A DNA stretch of 64,000 bases from Kaistia defluvii. GTDB lineage: Bacteria; Pseudomonadota; Alphaproteobacteria; Rhizobiales; Kaistiaceae. Position 1 is the stretch's first letter. The number at the start of each line of letters is the position of its first letter. A program made the position numbers and the translations under genes. The stretch is taken from NCBI RefSeq assembly GCF_026343955.1, contig NZ_JAPKNI010000001.1:124001-188000 (forward strand), read 5' to 3'. The notes beneath the pieces were generated by a model. That model had not been told where the DNA came from, made no database searches, and saw nothing but the letters and a program-made list of their open reading frames with translations. Shown in pieces: positions 18,157 through 26,202 of the stretch.

Positions 18157-18196
18157 AGGGGGGAGGCTCCGTGGATCTGAGGCCAGCATATACGGA

Positions 18197-18712
18197 TCAG
18201 GGAACCGTTTCGCCAACCCTCCCCCGCTGCTGAAATGCGGACCCGAGACGAAGCAGCGCATCTCCCTCGACCCGGCATCGCTGCCATTCGGACAGAATCC
18301 GCGCGCCCTGCGCCTCGTAGAACGCGATCGATGGCGCGTTCCAGTCGAGCACCGACCACTCGTAGCGGCCGAGCCCTTCCACGACGCAACGCTCCGCCAG
18401 GCCGGCGAGCAGCGCCTTGCCCACGCCATGGCCGCGAAATAAAGGCCGGACGAACAGGTCCTCCAGATAGATGCCATGCCGCCCGTTGAAGGTGGAGAAG
18501 GTGTAGAACCACAGCGCGAAGCCGGCCGGCTCGCCGTCCCACTCGGCGATCTCGCAGAACACCTTTGGCGCATCGCCGAACAGCGCCGCGTCGATCGCGG
18601 CCGCGTCGGCCTCGACCTCGTGCAAGAGCTTCTCGTAGTCGGCGAGTTCGCGGACGAATTCGAGCACCAGCGGCGCGTCGCCCGGGCGGGCGTGGCGAAG
18701 GACAAGGGACAT
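18197..18712 (-). CDS. GNAT N-acetyltransferase (diamine acetyltransferase-like)
   Basis: The 171-residue protein has the GNAT core: RHARPGDAPLVLEFVRELA at the start, the central GIYLEDLFVRPLFRGHGVGK with the Q/RxxGxG/A acetyl-CoA loop, and WNAPSIAFYEAQGARIL. The EDLFVRPxxRGxGVGxALL pattern is typical of spermidine/spermine-type acetyltransferases, but the substrate is not proven. It lies 16 bases after the DUF4424 gene stop. Confidence 0.84.
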   Translation of the reverse strand: MSLVLRHARPGDAPLVLEFVRELADYEKLLHEVEADAAAIDAALFGDAPKVFCEIAEWDGEPAGFALWFYTFSTFNGRHGIYLEDLFVRPLFRGHGVGKALLAGLAERCVVEGLGRYEWSVLDWNAPSIAFYEAQGARILSEWQRCRVEGDALLRLGSAFQQRGRVGETVP

Positions 18713-18728
18713 CGGTTGCGCTCCGGAT

Positions 18729-19733
18729 TCAGGGCTCGCGCGGCTGCAGGATCAGGATGTCGAGGTCCTGCTGAGGATCGAAATCCGTCTTGACCACCTC
18801 GAACTGCGTCGGACTGATCTTCTTCACGCCCTCGGCGCAGAAGGAAACCAGGTTCTTCGGCGCGCCCTTGTCGACGACCAGCCGGAATTTGGCGATCGGC
18901 CCGGCCCAGTTGCTGCCGGTGCGCAGCACATAGGCGATGCGGTTCTCGAACAGGCTGTTGCCGCCGTCCGGCTTGAGCCCCGCCCGCGCCGCCTTCAGGA
19001 AGGCGTCATCCATGCAGTATTTCTGGCGATAGACCTCGAACCAGGGCTCGGACTGCGCCTCGGGCGCGACGAAGGAAACGTCGGCGCTCTGCCCGACGCT
19101 CGGCTTGTAGCTGTGCTCGACGACGATGCGCCTGCCGGCGGGAAAGGTCTGCTCGCGGTAGAAGGCGGTCGAAAGCAACCAGTTCGGCGCCAGGTGTTTC
19201 ACCATCCCCTTGCCGTCATTGTCATATTCGTCGATCGCAGCGAGGCCGAGCTGGACCAGGTTGTCCTTGTCGGGCTGCGCCAGCGCGTCGAGCGCCTTGC
19301 GCGTCGCGTCGAGATGCAGCGCCAGCGGCACGCCGAGGCTGGTCAGCAGCGGCGTCTGGTCGATGCCGAGCGCCGAAGCGCGCTGCTGCACCTTGGTCTC
19401 GACCGGCTTGCCGTCGACCGTCGTCCTGAAGCCCAGGAAGTTTTCCGGTGCCTCGACGGGAATCGAAACCATGAAGTCGATGCTGCCCTGGATGTCGGGC
19501 ATGGGAAACGCCACCAGCGTGGTGATGTCGTGGTCCGAATGGTTCTCGAAGGTATAGCGAACCCGGACCTCGTCCAGCGAGATGAACAGGTCCTCCGACT
19601 GCATCTCGATATCCTCGGTCAGGACATAGACGAGGCCGCCGGTCGAAAGGGCTGCGGTGGAATCATTGGCGCGGGCCGGTGCAGACGACGCGGCGGCGAG
19701 CAAAGCGGCAAGACAGGCAATCGCGACGCGCAT
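18729..19733 (-). CDS. DUF4424 family exported protein
   Basis: The 334-residue protein has a signal peptide (VAIACLAALLAAASSAPARA) and a beta-rich mature part. The N-terminal region (NDSTAALSTGGLVYVLTEDI, then MQSEDLFISLDEVRVRYTFE) matches the DUF4424 family of putative periplasmic proteins with no known function. Two cysteines occur late in the chain (QKYCMDD and VSFCAEG) and may pair. It sits between thyA and a GNAT gene on the same strand. Confidence 0.8.
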   Translation of the reverse strand: MRVAIACLAALLAAASSAPARANDSTAALSTGGLVYVLTEDIEMQSEDLFISLDEVRVRYTFENHSDHDITTLVAFPMPDIQGSIDFMVSIPVEAPENFLGFRTTVDGKPVETKVQQRASALGIDQTPLLTSLGVPLALHLDATRKALDALAQPDKDNLVQLGLAAIDEYDNDGKGMVKHLAPNWLLSTAFYREQTFPAGRRIVVEHSYKPSVGQSADVSFVAPEAQSEPWFEVYRQKYCMDDAFLKAARAGLKPDGGNSLFENRIAYVLRTGSNWAGPIAKFRLVVDKGAPKNLVSFCAEGVKKISPTQFEVVKTDFDPQQDLDILILQPREP

Positions 19734-19824
19734 GAGGGAACTCCAGCCAAGGAAAAACCGATCCCAGATCTACCAGCCCCCTGCCCCGCCGGTCGAGCCC
19801 GGCGGCAGCCCGGCGTAGCGCCGG

Positions 19825-20619
19825 TCACACCGCGATCGGCGCCTTGATGGCAGGCTCGGGATCATAGCCGACGAGCTCGAAATCCTCGAAGCGGAAATCC
19901 TCGATCCGCTCCACCTCGGGATTGAGCTTCATGGTCGGGAGCGCGCGCGGCGTGCGTGAGAGCTGCAGCTTCGCCTGCTCCAGATGGTTCGAGTAAAGAT
20001 GCGCATCGCCGAAGGTGTGGACGAAATCGCCCGGCTTCAGTCCCGTCACCTGCGCCACCATCATGGTGAGCAGCGCATAGGAGGCGATGTTGAACGGCAC
20101 GCCGAGGAAAATGTCGGCCGAGCGCTGGTAGAGCTGGCAGGAAAGCCGCCCCTCCGCGACATAGAACTGGAAAAGGCTGTGGCAGGGCGGCAGCGCCATG
20201 TCATCGACCTGCGCCGGATTCCAGGCCGAGACGATCAGCCGGCGCGAATCCGGCTTGGTGCGGATCATCTCAATGACATTGGCGAGCTGGTCGATGGTGC
20301 TGCCATCCGGCGCCGGCCAGGAACGCCACTGCGCGCCATAGACCGGGCCGAGATCGCCATTCTCGTCCGCCCACTCATCCCAGATCGAGACGCCGTTTTC
20401 CTGGAGATAGCGGATGTTGGTGTCGCCGGCGACGAACCAGAGCAGTTCATGGAGGATCGAGCGCAGATGTGCCTTCTTGGTCGTGACCAGCGGGAAGCCA
20501 TCGGCGAGATTGAAGCGCATCTGGTAGCCGAACACGGAAAGCGTGCCGGTTCCGGTGCGGTCCTCCTTGCGGACGCCATGGTCCAGCACGTGCTGCATGA
20601 GATCGAGATATTGGCGCAT
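19825..20619 (-). CDS. thyA: Thymidylate synthase
   Basis: The 264-residue enzyme, the standard length, methylates dUMP using methylenetetrahydrofolate. The active-site cysteine lies in [13 protein letters not shown]; other marks are [51 protein letters not shown] and the C-terminal PIAV. The ATG at 20619 was preferred to 20661 because it gives the canonical [15 protein letters not shown] start. Confidence 0.97.
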   Translation of the reverse strand: MRQYLDLMQHVLDHGVRKEDRTGTGTLSVFGYQMRFNLADGFPLVTTKKAHLRSILHELLWFVAGDTNIRYLQENGVSIWDEWADENGDLGPVYGAQWRSWPAPDGSTIDQLANVIEMIRTKPDSRRLIVSAWNPAQVDDMALPPCHSLFQFYVAEGRLSCQLYQRSADIFLGVPFNIASYALLTMMVAQVTGLKPGDFVHTFGDAHLYSNHLEQAKLQLSRTPRALPTMKLNPEVERIEDFRFEDFELVGYDPEPAIKAPIAV

Positions 20620-20764
20620 GGATACGTCCGGCAGAGATTCGAGGTTTGCGCGACCATACAACGGGCGGGCGCGATCGCGGACCCGGAATTTGCACCGCGC
20701 GTCAGGCTGGGCTCAATTGGCGCTGGGCAGCGCCGGATCGGTGCCCCACCTTCTGGAGCAAGGC

Positions 20765-21355
20765 ATGTCACAGACCATCGCCAACCCCGACGTCTACCTG
20801 CATGTCCGCGTCATCATCGGCATCATCCTCGGCCTCAGCGTCTCGCGGCTGCTGAACGGCGTGAGCCGGTTCGCGCAGCATCCGCTACGCAATCCCGTCT
20901 TCGTCACACACCTGCTCTGGGTGGCGTTCGCCTTCCTCTGCGTGGTGCATTTCTGGTGGTTCGAGTTCTACCTCGCCTCGGTCCGCATCTGGACCTTCGA
21001 GCTCTACACCTTCATCATCGTCTATGCGAGCCTGTACTTCATTCTCTGCGCCACCCTTTTTCCAGACAGCATGGCGGAATATGCCGGCTATGAAGACTAC
21101 TTCATGTCACGCCGGAAGTGGTTCTACGGCCTGATCGCCGTGATCTTCCTAGTCGATCTGGTCGACACGGCAATCAAGGGTAGCGCACACTTCCACTCGT
21201 TCGGCTTCGTCTACCCGGTACGCAACATCGTCTATTCCAGCGTGGCGATCTACGCGATGTTCGTCAGCGACAAGCGCTTCCACCTCGCCATCGCGATTCT
21301 CGCCCTCGCCTTCCAGATATTCTGGATCCTGCGCGCCTTCAGCACCCTTCAATAA
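20765..21355 (+). CDS. Hypothetical multi-pass membrane protein
   Basis: The 196-residue protein has about six hydrophobic segments, for example VRVIIGIILGLSVSRLL, HLLWVAFAFLCVVHFWWFEF, LYTFIIVYASLYFILCATLF and WFYGLIAVIFLVDLVDTAIK. GGAG lies 7 bases before the ATG. No family recognised. It is divergent from thyA and convergent with the Bcr/CflA transporter. Confidence 0.76.
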   Translation: MSQTIANPDVYLHVRVIIGIILGLSVSRLLNGVSRFAQHPLRNPVFVTHLLWVAFAFLCVVHFWWFEFYLASVRIWTFELYTFIIVYASLYFILCATLFPDSMAEYAGYEDYFMSRRKWFYGLIAVIFLVDLVDTAIKGSAHFHSFGFVYPVRNIVYSSVAIYAMFVSDKRFHLAIAILALAFQIFWILRAFSTLQ

Positions 21356-21370
21356 GGTCGCGCGCCGGCC

Positions 21371-22588
21371 CTACGCGGCCGGCGCCGCGGCCGGACGACG
21401 GCGACGGCTGAGTGTCACCTGCGTCAACGTGAAGGCGATGACGCCGCACGCCGCGATGCCGGCGACCATCGGCAGCGCCGTGCCATCGAGGAACAGCCCG
21501 ACAACCGCCATCACGACCGCGCCCGTCACCATCTGGAGCGTGCCCATCAACGCCGAGGCGGTACCGGCGATCTCGCCATGCTCGTCCAGCGCCAGCACGG
21601 CCGAGGCGGGGATGACGAGGCCGAGGAAGCCATTGCCGATGAACAGCATGGCGATCAGCACCGGCAGCCCGTCAAGGCCCGACAGGAAGAGCAGGAACAG
21701 GATGACCACCGAGGCGGCGAAGCCGGTCACGGCGACACGCATCACCTTGGCCAGGCCGAACATCGCGCCGAGCCTGCCGTTCAGCTGCGAGAAGCCGAAG
21801 AACGACACGGCATTGACCGAGAAGGCCAGGCTGTATTGGGTCGGCGTCAGGCCATAATGGTCGATCAGCACGAAGGACGAATTGGCGAGATAGGCAAAGA
21901 AGCTCGAAATGCCGAAGGCGCCGATGAAGACCAGACCGAGGAAGTGGCGGTCGCGCAGCAGCTGCCAATAGCCGGCGATGGCGCTGCCGACGCCGCTCTC
22001 GACGCGATCCTCCGCCGGCCGCGTCTCGTCCAGCGCCAGGGCCAGCAGGATCAGGCCCAGAATGGCCGCCACCATCACGATCCAGAAGATGGCGCGCCAC
22101 GAGGCGAACGCCGTCACGGCGCTGCCGGCGAGCGGCGCCAGGATCGGCGAGATGCTGAAAACGAGCATCAGCATCGACATCAGCCTGGCCGCCTCGTTGC
22201 CGGTGTGCAGGTCGCGCACGATGGCGCGCGGCACCACCATGCCGGCGCAGGCGCCGAGGCCCTGAATGAAGCGGAAGGCGATCAGCATCTCGACATTCGG
22301 CGCCAGCGCGCAGCCGATGCTGGCGAGCGCGAACAGGACAAGGCCGAAATAGAGCGGCGGCTTGCGGCCCACCATGTCGGCGACCGGCCCATAGATCAGC
22401 TGGCCAAGGCCGACCGAGATGAAGAAGGCCATCAGGCTCATCTGCACGGCGCCGGTCGAAGCGCCGAGATCCTGCCCGATCGCCGGCAGCGCCGGCAGAT
22501 ACATGTCGATCGCGAAGGGACCGATAGCGCTCAACAGGCCGAGCACGACCGCATAGCGCAGGAGGGATGAGGACATGACGAACACCAT
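21371..22588 (-). CDS. MFS drug-efflux transporter, Bcr/CflA type
   Basis: The 405-residue protein shows 12 membrane segments and Bcr/CflA signatures: IGPFAIDMYLPALPAIGQDL in helix 1, the MFS motif GPVADMVGRKPPLYFGLVLF after helix 2, and RFIQGLGACAGMVVPRAIVRD in helix 4. Such proteins export antibiotics or metabolites by proton antiport; the substrate is unknown. An alternative start is 22576. A similar transporter lies at 43746-45023. Confidence 0.88.
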   Translation of the reverse strand: MVFVMSSSLLRYAVVLGLLSAIGPFAIDMYLPALPAIGQDLGASTGAVQMSLMAFFISVGLGQLIYGPVADMVGRKPPLYFGLVLFALASIGCALAPNVEMLIAFRFIQGLGACAGMVVPRAIVRDLHTGNEAARLMSMLMLVFSISPILAPLAGSAVTAFASWRAIFWIVMVAAILGLILLALALDETRPAEDRVESGVGSAIAGYWQLLRDRHFLGLVFIGAFGISSFFAYLANSSFVLIDHYGLTPTQYSLAFSVNAVSFFGFSQLNGRLGAMFGLAKVMRVAVTGFAASVVILFLLFLSGLDGLPVLIAMLFIGNGFLGLVIPASAVLALDEHGEIAGTASALMGTLQMVTGAVVMAVVGLFLDGTALPMVAGIAACGVIAFTLTQVTLSRRRRPAAAPAA

Positions 22589-22873
22589 GAATGCGGACGA
22601 ACCGGCGTCTCGCAGGACGGCCAAGCCATCGCGAACCCGGATCCCCGTATGAAATTGGACAGCCGATCCGGCAGCGAGGCCGGGACCGCTTTTTGTAGTG
22701 ATCGACACAGCAACTAGCAGCAATGCCGCGAGCGTCAAGTTGGATTATGGGCGAAGAATCGCAAACCGACCCGAAGTGGCTGGTCTGCAACGCTCGACGG
22801 ACGATTTTGCGCACTATCGGCGCGTTTCCCGTGCGCATCCCTGCCGCCAACGCTGCGACGGGGCAACAACACC

Positions 22874-22902
22874 TTTTCAGCGGCGTTTCGATCCCCTATA
22901 TC
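22874..22902 (+). promoter_or_regulatory. Candidate promoter of ssrA
   Basis: TTTTCA (22874-22879) and TATATC (22897-22902) are separated by 17 bases. The predicted transcription start falls at about 22909, exactly where the first hairpin of the acceptor part (GCCGG...CCGGC) begins. Confidence 0.5.
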
Positions 22903-22908
22903 AGGTTC

Positions 22909-23227
22909 GCCGGTGCAAGCCGGCTATGGCGATAAACAGTCATCGAAATAAACCCATCGGACCCGGGGGCGGTACCCGGCGCCTCCACCCAAGCCCATCC
23001 CTCGCGGGATGGTTTTCGGCGGGGGCGAAATAGGATCGACGAGGGCGTAAAGGGTGTTCTTTCGCTCGGCATGGTACCGCCGTTATCGGACCAAATCTGT
23101 AGTTGCAAACGACAACTATGCTAAGGTCGCTGTCGCCGCGTAAGCGGTGCCGGAACCTGAATAAAAGTCCTCCCGGTTAGCACCGGACAGGCGGGGTTCG
23201 GAGGCACCTGGCAACAGAAGCCTCCAC
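22909..23227 (+). ncRNA. ssrA: Circularly permuted tmRNA (two-piece alphaproteobacterial ssrA)
   Basis: The tRNA-like acceptor part comes first: T-arm CCGGG-GGCGGTA-CCCGG, acceptor strand CGCCTCC (22980-22986), end near 22989. A short hairpin-containing spacer (22990-23020) follows, then the coding part starting GGGGGCGAAATAGGATCGAC at 23021, whose first seven bases pair with CGCCTCC. The resume codon GCA at 23105 opens a tag frame reading ANDNYAKVAVAA and stopping at TAA 23141-23143. The 3' domain ends near the hairpin GGAGGC...GCCTCC (23200-23225). It rescues stalled ribosomes and tags the products for ClpXP; sspB is next door. Ends are approximate. Confidence 0.94.
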
Positions 23228-23388
23228 TTCTTTCCTCGAATGTTACGTTGGTTCTCCGACGCCGTGGCGCGAATGGCGCAGAGGCATGTGCGGGCGCCGC
23301 ATTGCCGCCACGGCATTCACCTTTTCGGCGAAGGAACCCGGCGCGACCTTGACTTCTCCGGGCTGGAGATCGAGTTTTCGAAACAACG

Positions 23389-23411
23389 AGGCTCGTCAGG
23401 GGGCCTTTTTT
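23389..23411 (+). terminator. Rho-independent terminator between ssrA and sspB
   Basis: AGGCTC-GTCAGG-GGGCCT (one G-U pair) is followed by six T's (23406-23411). It would end the ssrA transcript upstream of sspB. The rest of 23228-23487 shows no gene. Confidence 0.6.
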
Positions 23412-23487
23412 GGCGCGGGTCCGCGGCTTGTCCGCATCGGGTGCCTGTCTTGATCCCGACCGCATTGATTCTGGGTAGTCGCCGTCC

Positions 23488-24006
23488 ATGGCCGAAGATC
23501 TGATCCGCTACGACATTCTCGCCCAGGACGCGCTTCGCGGCGTCGTGCGCAAGGTGCTGGCCGAAGTCGCCAAGACGGGGCTTCCCGGCGACCACCACTT
23601 CTACATCACCTTCGAAACCCGGGCGCCCGGCGTCCGTGTCTCGACCCGGCTGATGACCGACTACCCCGAGGAAATGACGATCATCATCCAGCATCAGTAC
23701 TGGGACCTCTCGGTCACGGAACATGCCTTCGAGATCGGCCTTTCCTTCAAGGGCGTGCCGGAGCGCCTGCTGGTGCCGTTCACGGCGCTGAAGTCCTTCG
23801 TCGATCCCTCCGTGCAGTTCGGCCTGCAGTTCGAGACGGCAGCCAGCGACGAGGATGCGCTGGAAGGCAGCCACGAGATGGAAGACGTCGACACGTCGCC
23901 GCTCGTGCTCGATACGCCGGATCGTTCCGACGAGCCGCCTGCCGAGCCTTCCGACAAGCCGGCCGCCGAGGTCGTGCGTCTCGACGCGTTCCGCAAGAAG
24001 AGCTAA
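23488..24006 (+). CDS. sspB: SspB-alpha, ClpXP adaptor for ssrA-tagged proteins
   Basis: The 172-residue protein matches the alphaproteobacterial SspB family: EDLIRYDILAQDALRGVVRK, then GDHHFYITFETRAPGVRVS and PEEMTIIIQHQYWDLSV form the tag-binding domain (to about residue 115). An acidic, proline-rich linker and a conserved C-terminal motif (AEVVRLDAFRKK) that docks on ClpX follow. It is about 260 bases downstream of the tmRNA gene that encodes the tag it recognises. Confidence 0.94.
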   Translation: MAEDLIRYDILAQDALRGVVRKVLAEVAKTGLPGDHHFYITFETRAPGVRVSTRLMTDYPEEMTIIIQHQYWDLSVTEHAFEIGLSFKGVPERLLVPFTALKSFVDPSVQFGLQFETAASDEDALEGSHEMEDVDTSPLVLDTPDRSDEPPAEPSDKPAAEVVRLDAFRKKS

Positions 24007-24063
24007 TCCCTCCCCGACTTTTCCTGACCGGCGCCGCGCCAGCGGCTGATAGAGGCTGACTTC

Positions 24064-25455
24064 ATGACAACGACCCGCATCGAAACGGATACTTTCGGCC
24101 CGATCGAGGTGGCTTCCGACCGCTATTGGGGCGCGCAGGCGCAGCGTTCGCTCGGCAACTTCAAGATCGGCCTCGAAAAGCAGCCGCTGCCGATCGTGCG
24201 CGCGCTCGGCGTCATCAAATACGCGGCCGCGCAGGTCAACGCCAAGCTCCGTCGCCTCGACCCCGAGATCGCCCGCGCCATCGAGGCCGCGGCGCAGGAA
24301 GTGATCGACGGCAAGCTCGATGACCATTTCCCGCTCGTCGTCTGGCAGACCGGCTCCGGCACCCAGTCGAACATGAACGCCAATGAAGTGGTCTCGAACC
24401 GCGCCATCGAGATGCTGGGCGGCGTGATGGGCTCCAAGAAGCCCGTGCACCCGAACGACCACGTCAATATGAGCCAGTCGTCGAACGATACCTATCCGAC
24501 GGCGATGCACATCGCCTCGGCCGAGGAGATCGTGCATCGGCTTCTCCCGGCGCTGAAGCATCTGCACGCCGCCCTCGCCGCCAAGGCCAAGGAATGGGCC
24601 GGCATCGTCAAGATCGGCCGCACGCATACCCAGGACGCGACCCCGCTGACGCTCGGACAGGAATTCTCCGGCTACGCCCAGCAGGTCGAGAACGGCATCC
24701 GCCGCATCGAGATGACGCTGCCGGACCTGATGCAACTCGCCCAGGGCGGCACGGCGGTCGGCACCGGCCTCAACGCGCCTGTCGGCTTCGCCGAGGACGT
24801 CGCCGCCGCCATCGCCACGATCACCGGCCTGCCCTTCACCTCGGCGCCGAACAAGTTCGAGGCGCTGGCGGCTCATGACGCCATGGTGTTCAGCCACGGC
24901 GCCATCAACACGGTCGCCGGCTCGCTGTTCAAGATCGCCAATGACATCCGCCTGCTCGGCTCTGGTCCGCGCGCCGGCCTCGGCGAGCTGTCGCTGCCGG
25001 AAAACGAGCCCGGCTCGTCGATCATGCCCGGCAAGGTCAATCCGACCCAGTGCGAGGCGATGACCCAGGTGTGCGTGCAGGTATTCGGCAACCACGCCGC
25101 CATCACCTTCGCCGGCAGCCAGGGCCATTTCGAGCTCAATGTCTACAATCCGGTGATGGCCTACAATTTCCTGCAGTCGGTGCGCATCCTCGCCGACGCG
25201 GCCGTGTCCTTCACCGACAACTGCGTGGTCGGCATCGAGCCGCGCCTCGACAACATCCAGTCGGGCGTCGAGCGCTCGCTGATGCTCGTCACCGCGCTGG
25301 CGCCGAAGATCGGCTACGACAACGCCGCCAAGATCGCCAAGACGGCGCACAAGAACGGCACCACGCTGCGCGAGGAAGCCGTGGGCGGCGGCTATGTGAC
25401 CTCCGAGGAGTTCGACGAGATCGTCCGCCCCGAGGACATGATCGGCCCGAAATAG
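24064..25455 (+). CDS. fumC: Class II fumarate hydratase
   Basis: The 463-residue TCA-cycle enzyme interconverts fumarate and malate without an iron-sulfur cluster. Marks are [20 protein letters not shown], the segment [31 protein letters not shown], the catalytic-site segment [16 protein letters not shown] and the superfamily signature [21 protein letters not shown] lies 9 bases before the ATG. DUF4169 and RHH genes follow, a recurrent neighbourhood in this order. Confidence 0.97.
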   Translation: MTTTRIETDTFGPIEVASDRYWGAQAQRSLGNFKIGLEKQPLPIVRALGVIKYAAAQVNAKLRRLDPEIARAIEAAAQEVIDGKLDDHFPLVVWQTGSGTQSNMNANEVVSNRAIEMLGGVMGSKKPVHPNDHVNMSQSSNDTYPTAMHIASAEEIVHRLLPALKHLHAALAAKAKEWAGIVKIGRTHTQDATPLTLGQEFSGYAQQVENGIRRIEMTLPDLMQLAQGGTAVGTGLNAPVGFAEDVAAAIATITGLPFTSAPNKFEALAAHDAMVFSHGAINTVAGSLFKIANDIRLLGSGPRAGLGELSLPENEPGSSIMPGKVNPTQCEAMTQVCVQVFGNHAAITFAGSQGHFELNVYNPVMAYNFLQSVRILADAAVSFTDNCVVGIEPRLDNIQSGVERSLMLVTALAPKIGYDNAAKIAKTAHKNGTTLREEAVGGGYVTSEEFDEIVRPEDMIGPK

Positions 25456-25472
25456 CCGGAATTCCGAACGAC

Positions 25473-25486
25473 TTGATATCGATCAA
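25473..25486. promoter_or_regulatory. FNR/FixK-type box
   Basis: TTGATATCGATCAA is a perfect match to the TTGAT-N4-ATCAA anaerobox bound by FNR, FnrL and FixK proteins. It lies 18 bases after the fumC stop and about 270 bases before the DUF4169 start. The 13-base inverted repeat GCAGGTTACCTGC (25504-25516) follows. No obvious coding frame lies between it and 25754, so the controlled transcript may be a small RNA or the DUF4169-RHH mRNA with a long leader. Confidence 0.55.
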
Positions 25487-25753
25487 AGCGGGGCGCATCA
25501 TGAGCAGGTTACCTGCGCATGGAGCGCCTCGTGAGTTTCTACGCCAGCGACGTGACACGTAGCCAGCGGCAGCCGACCCGATCGAATGAGCCAGGCTTGG
25601 ACTGGCGTATCGTTGACTGCGGCCTGGCAATCTCGATGTGTTGTCCTGGCCCAGGCCCACCGGTGCCCGAGGGGCTTTTCCTGGAATTCGCCCCCCTTCT
25701 GCAATAACCGCATCGGATCAAGGCCGCCTGGGCGGCCATCGGGGAGATCGAGC

Positions 25754-25954
25754 ATGACGGCAGAAATCATCAACCTGAACCGCTTCCGCAAGGAAAAGGC
25801 CCGCGCCGAAAGGGCTGCGACCGCCGAGGAGAACCGCGTCCGCTTCGGCCGCACCCGCGCCCAGAAGGCGCTGGACAGGATCTCGGCCGAAAAGGCCCGG
25901 CATCATGTCGACAACCATCGCCGCGACGACGAGGAAGATCCCACCCCGGCATGA
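25754..25954 (+). CDS. DUF4169 family small protein
   Basis: The 66-residue, highly charged protein (TAEIINLNRFRKEKARAERA at the start, ending with an acidic tail DDEEDPTPA) matches DUF4169. It is almost entirely helical and has no membrane segment. The ATG at 25754 has GGGGAG 7 bases upstream; the frame further upstream to 25586 lacks these features. Its stop overlaps the next ATG (ATGA). Function unknown; coupling to an RHH DNA-binding protein suggests a joint role. Confidence 0.82.
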   Translation: MTAEIINLNRFRKEKARAERAATAEENRVRFGRTRAQKALDRISAEKARHHVDNHRRDDEEDPTPA

Positions 25955-26202
25955 AGAAGCGTTCGGTTTCGATTGCCGGCCACCAGACCTCGATATCGAT
26001 CGAGGAACCGTTCTGGCAGGCGTTGCGCGGGCTTGCCTCGGAGCGCGGCCAGAGCCTGGCCGGCCTGATCGCCGCCATTGACGGCGAACGCCCGGCCCAG
26101 ACCAACCTCTCCTCCGCCATCCGCCTCGCCGTGCTCGCCTGGTATCAGGCCCGACTGGAGGCCGTGACGGCGGCAGGCCGAGCGCCCGTCAGTTCGGAAT
26201 AG
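25951..26202 (+). CDS. Ribbon-helix-helix (RHH_4-like) protein
   Basis: The 83-residue protein has the strand-helix-helix pattern of an RHH domain: KKRSVSIAGHQTSISIEEPF (strand), WQALRGLASERGQSLAGLIAAI (helices), then SSAIRLAVLAWYQARLEA. Family members dimerise to bind DNA, but no target is known for this branch. It overlaps the DUF4169 stop by 4 bases and the convergent asmA 3' end by 14 bases. Confidence 0.83.
   Translation: MKKRSVSIAGHQTSISIEEPFWQALRGLASERGQSLAGLIAAIDGERPAQTNLSSAIRLAVLAWYQARLEAVTAAGRAPVSSE

Noticed and set aside
22698-23033. 111-codon frame over the acceptor part of ssrA
   Set aside because: The region is accounted for by the permuted tmRNA, and the frame crosses its conserved helices.
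25519-25707. 62-codon frame downstream of the FNR box
   Set aside because: No homology is recognisable, ribosome-binding signals are weak, and the composition (CCPGPGPPVPEG) looks non-coding.
25754-26202. DUF4169-RHH as a classical toxin-antitoxin pair
   Set aside because: The RHH part fits an antitoxin fold, but the partner has no toxin-like catalytic or membrane features and the linkage to fumC is a known conserved neighbourhood.
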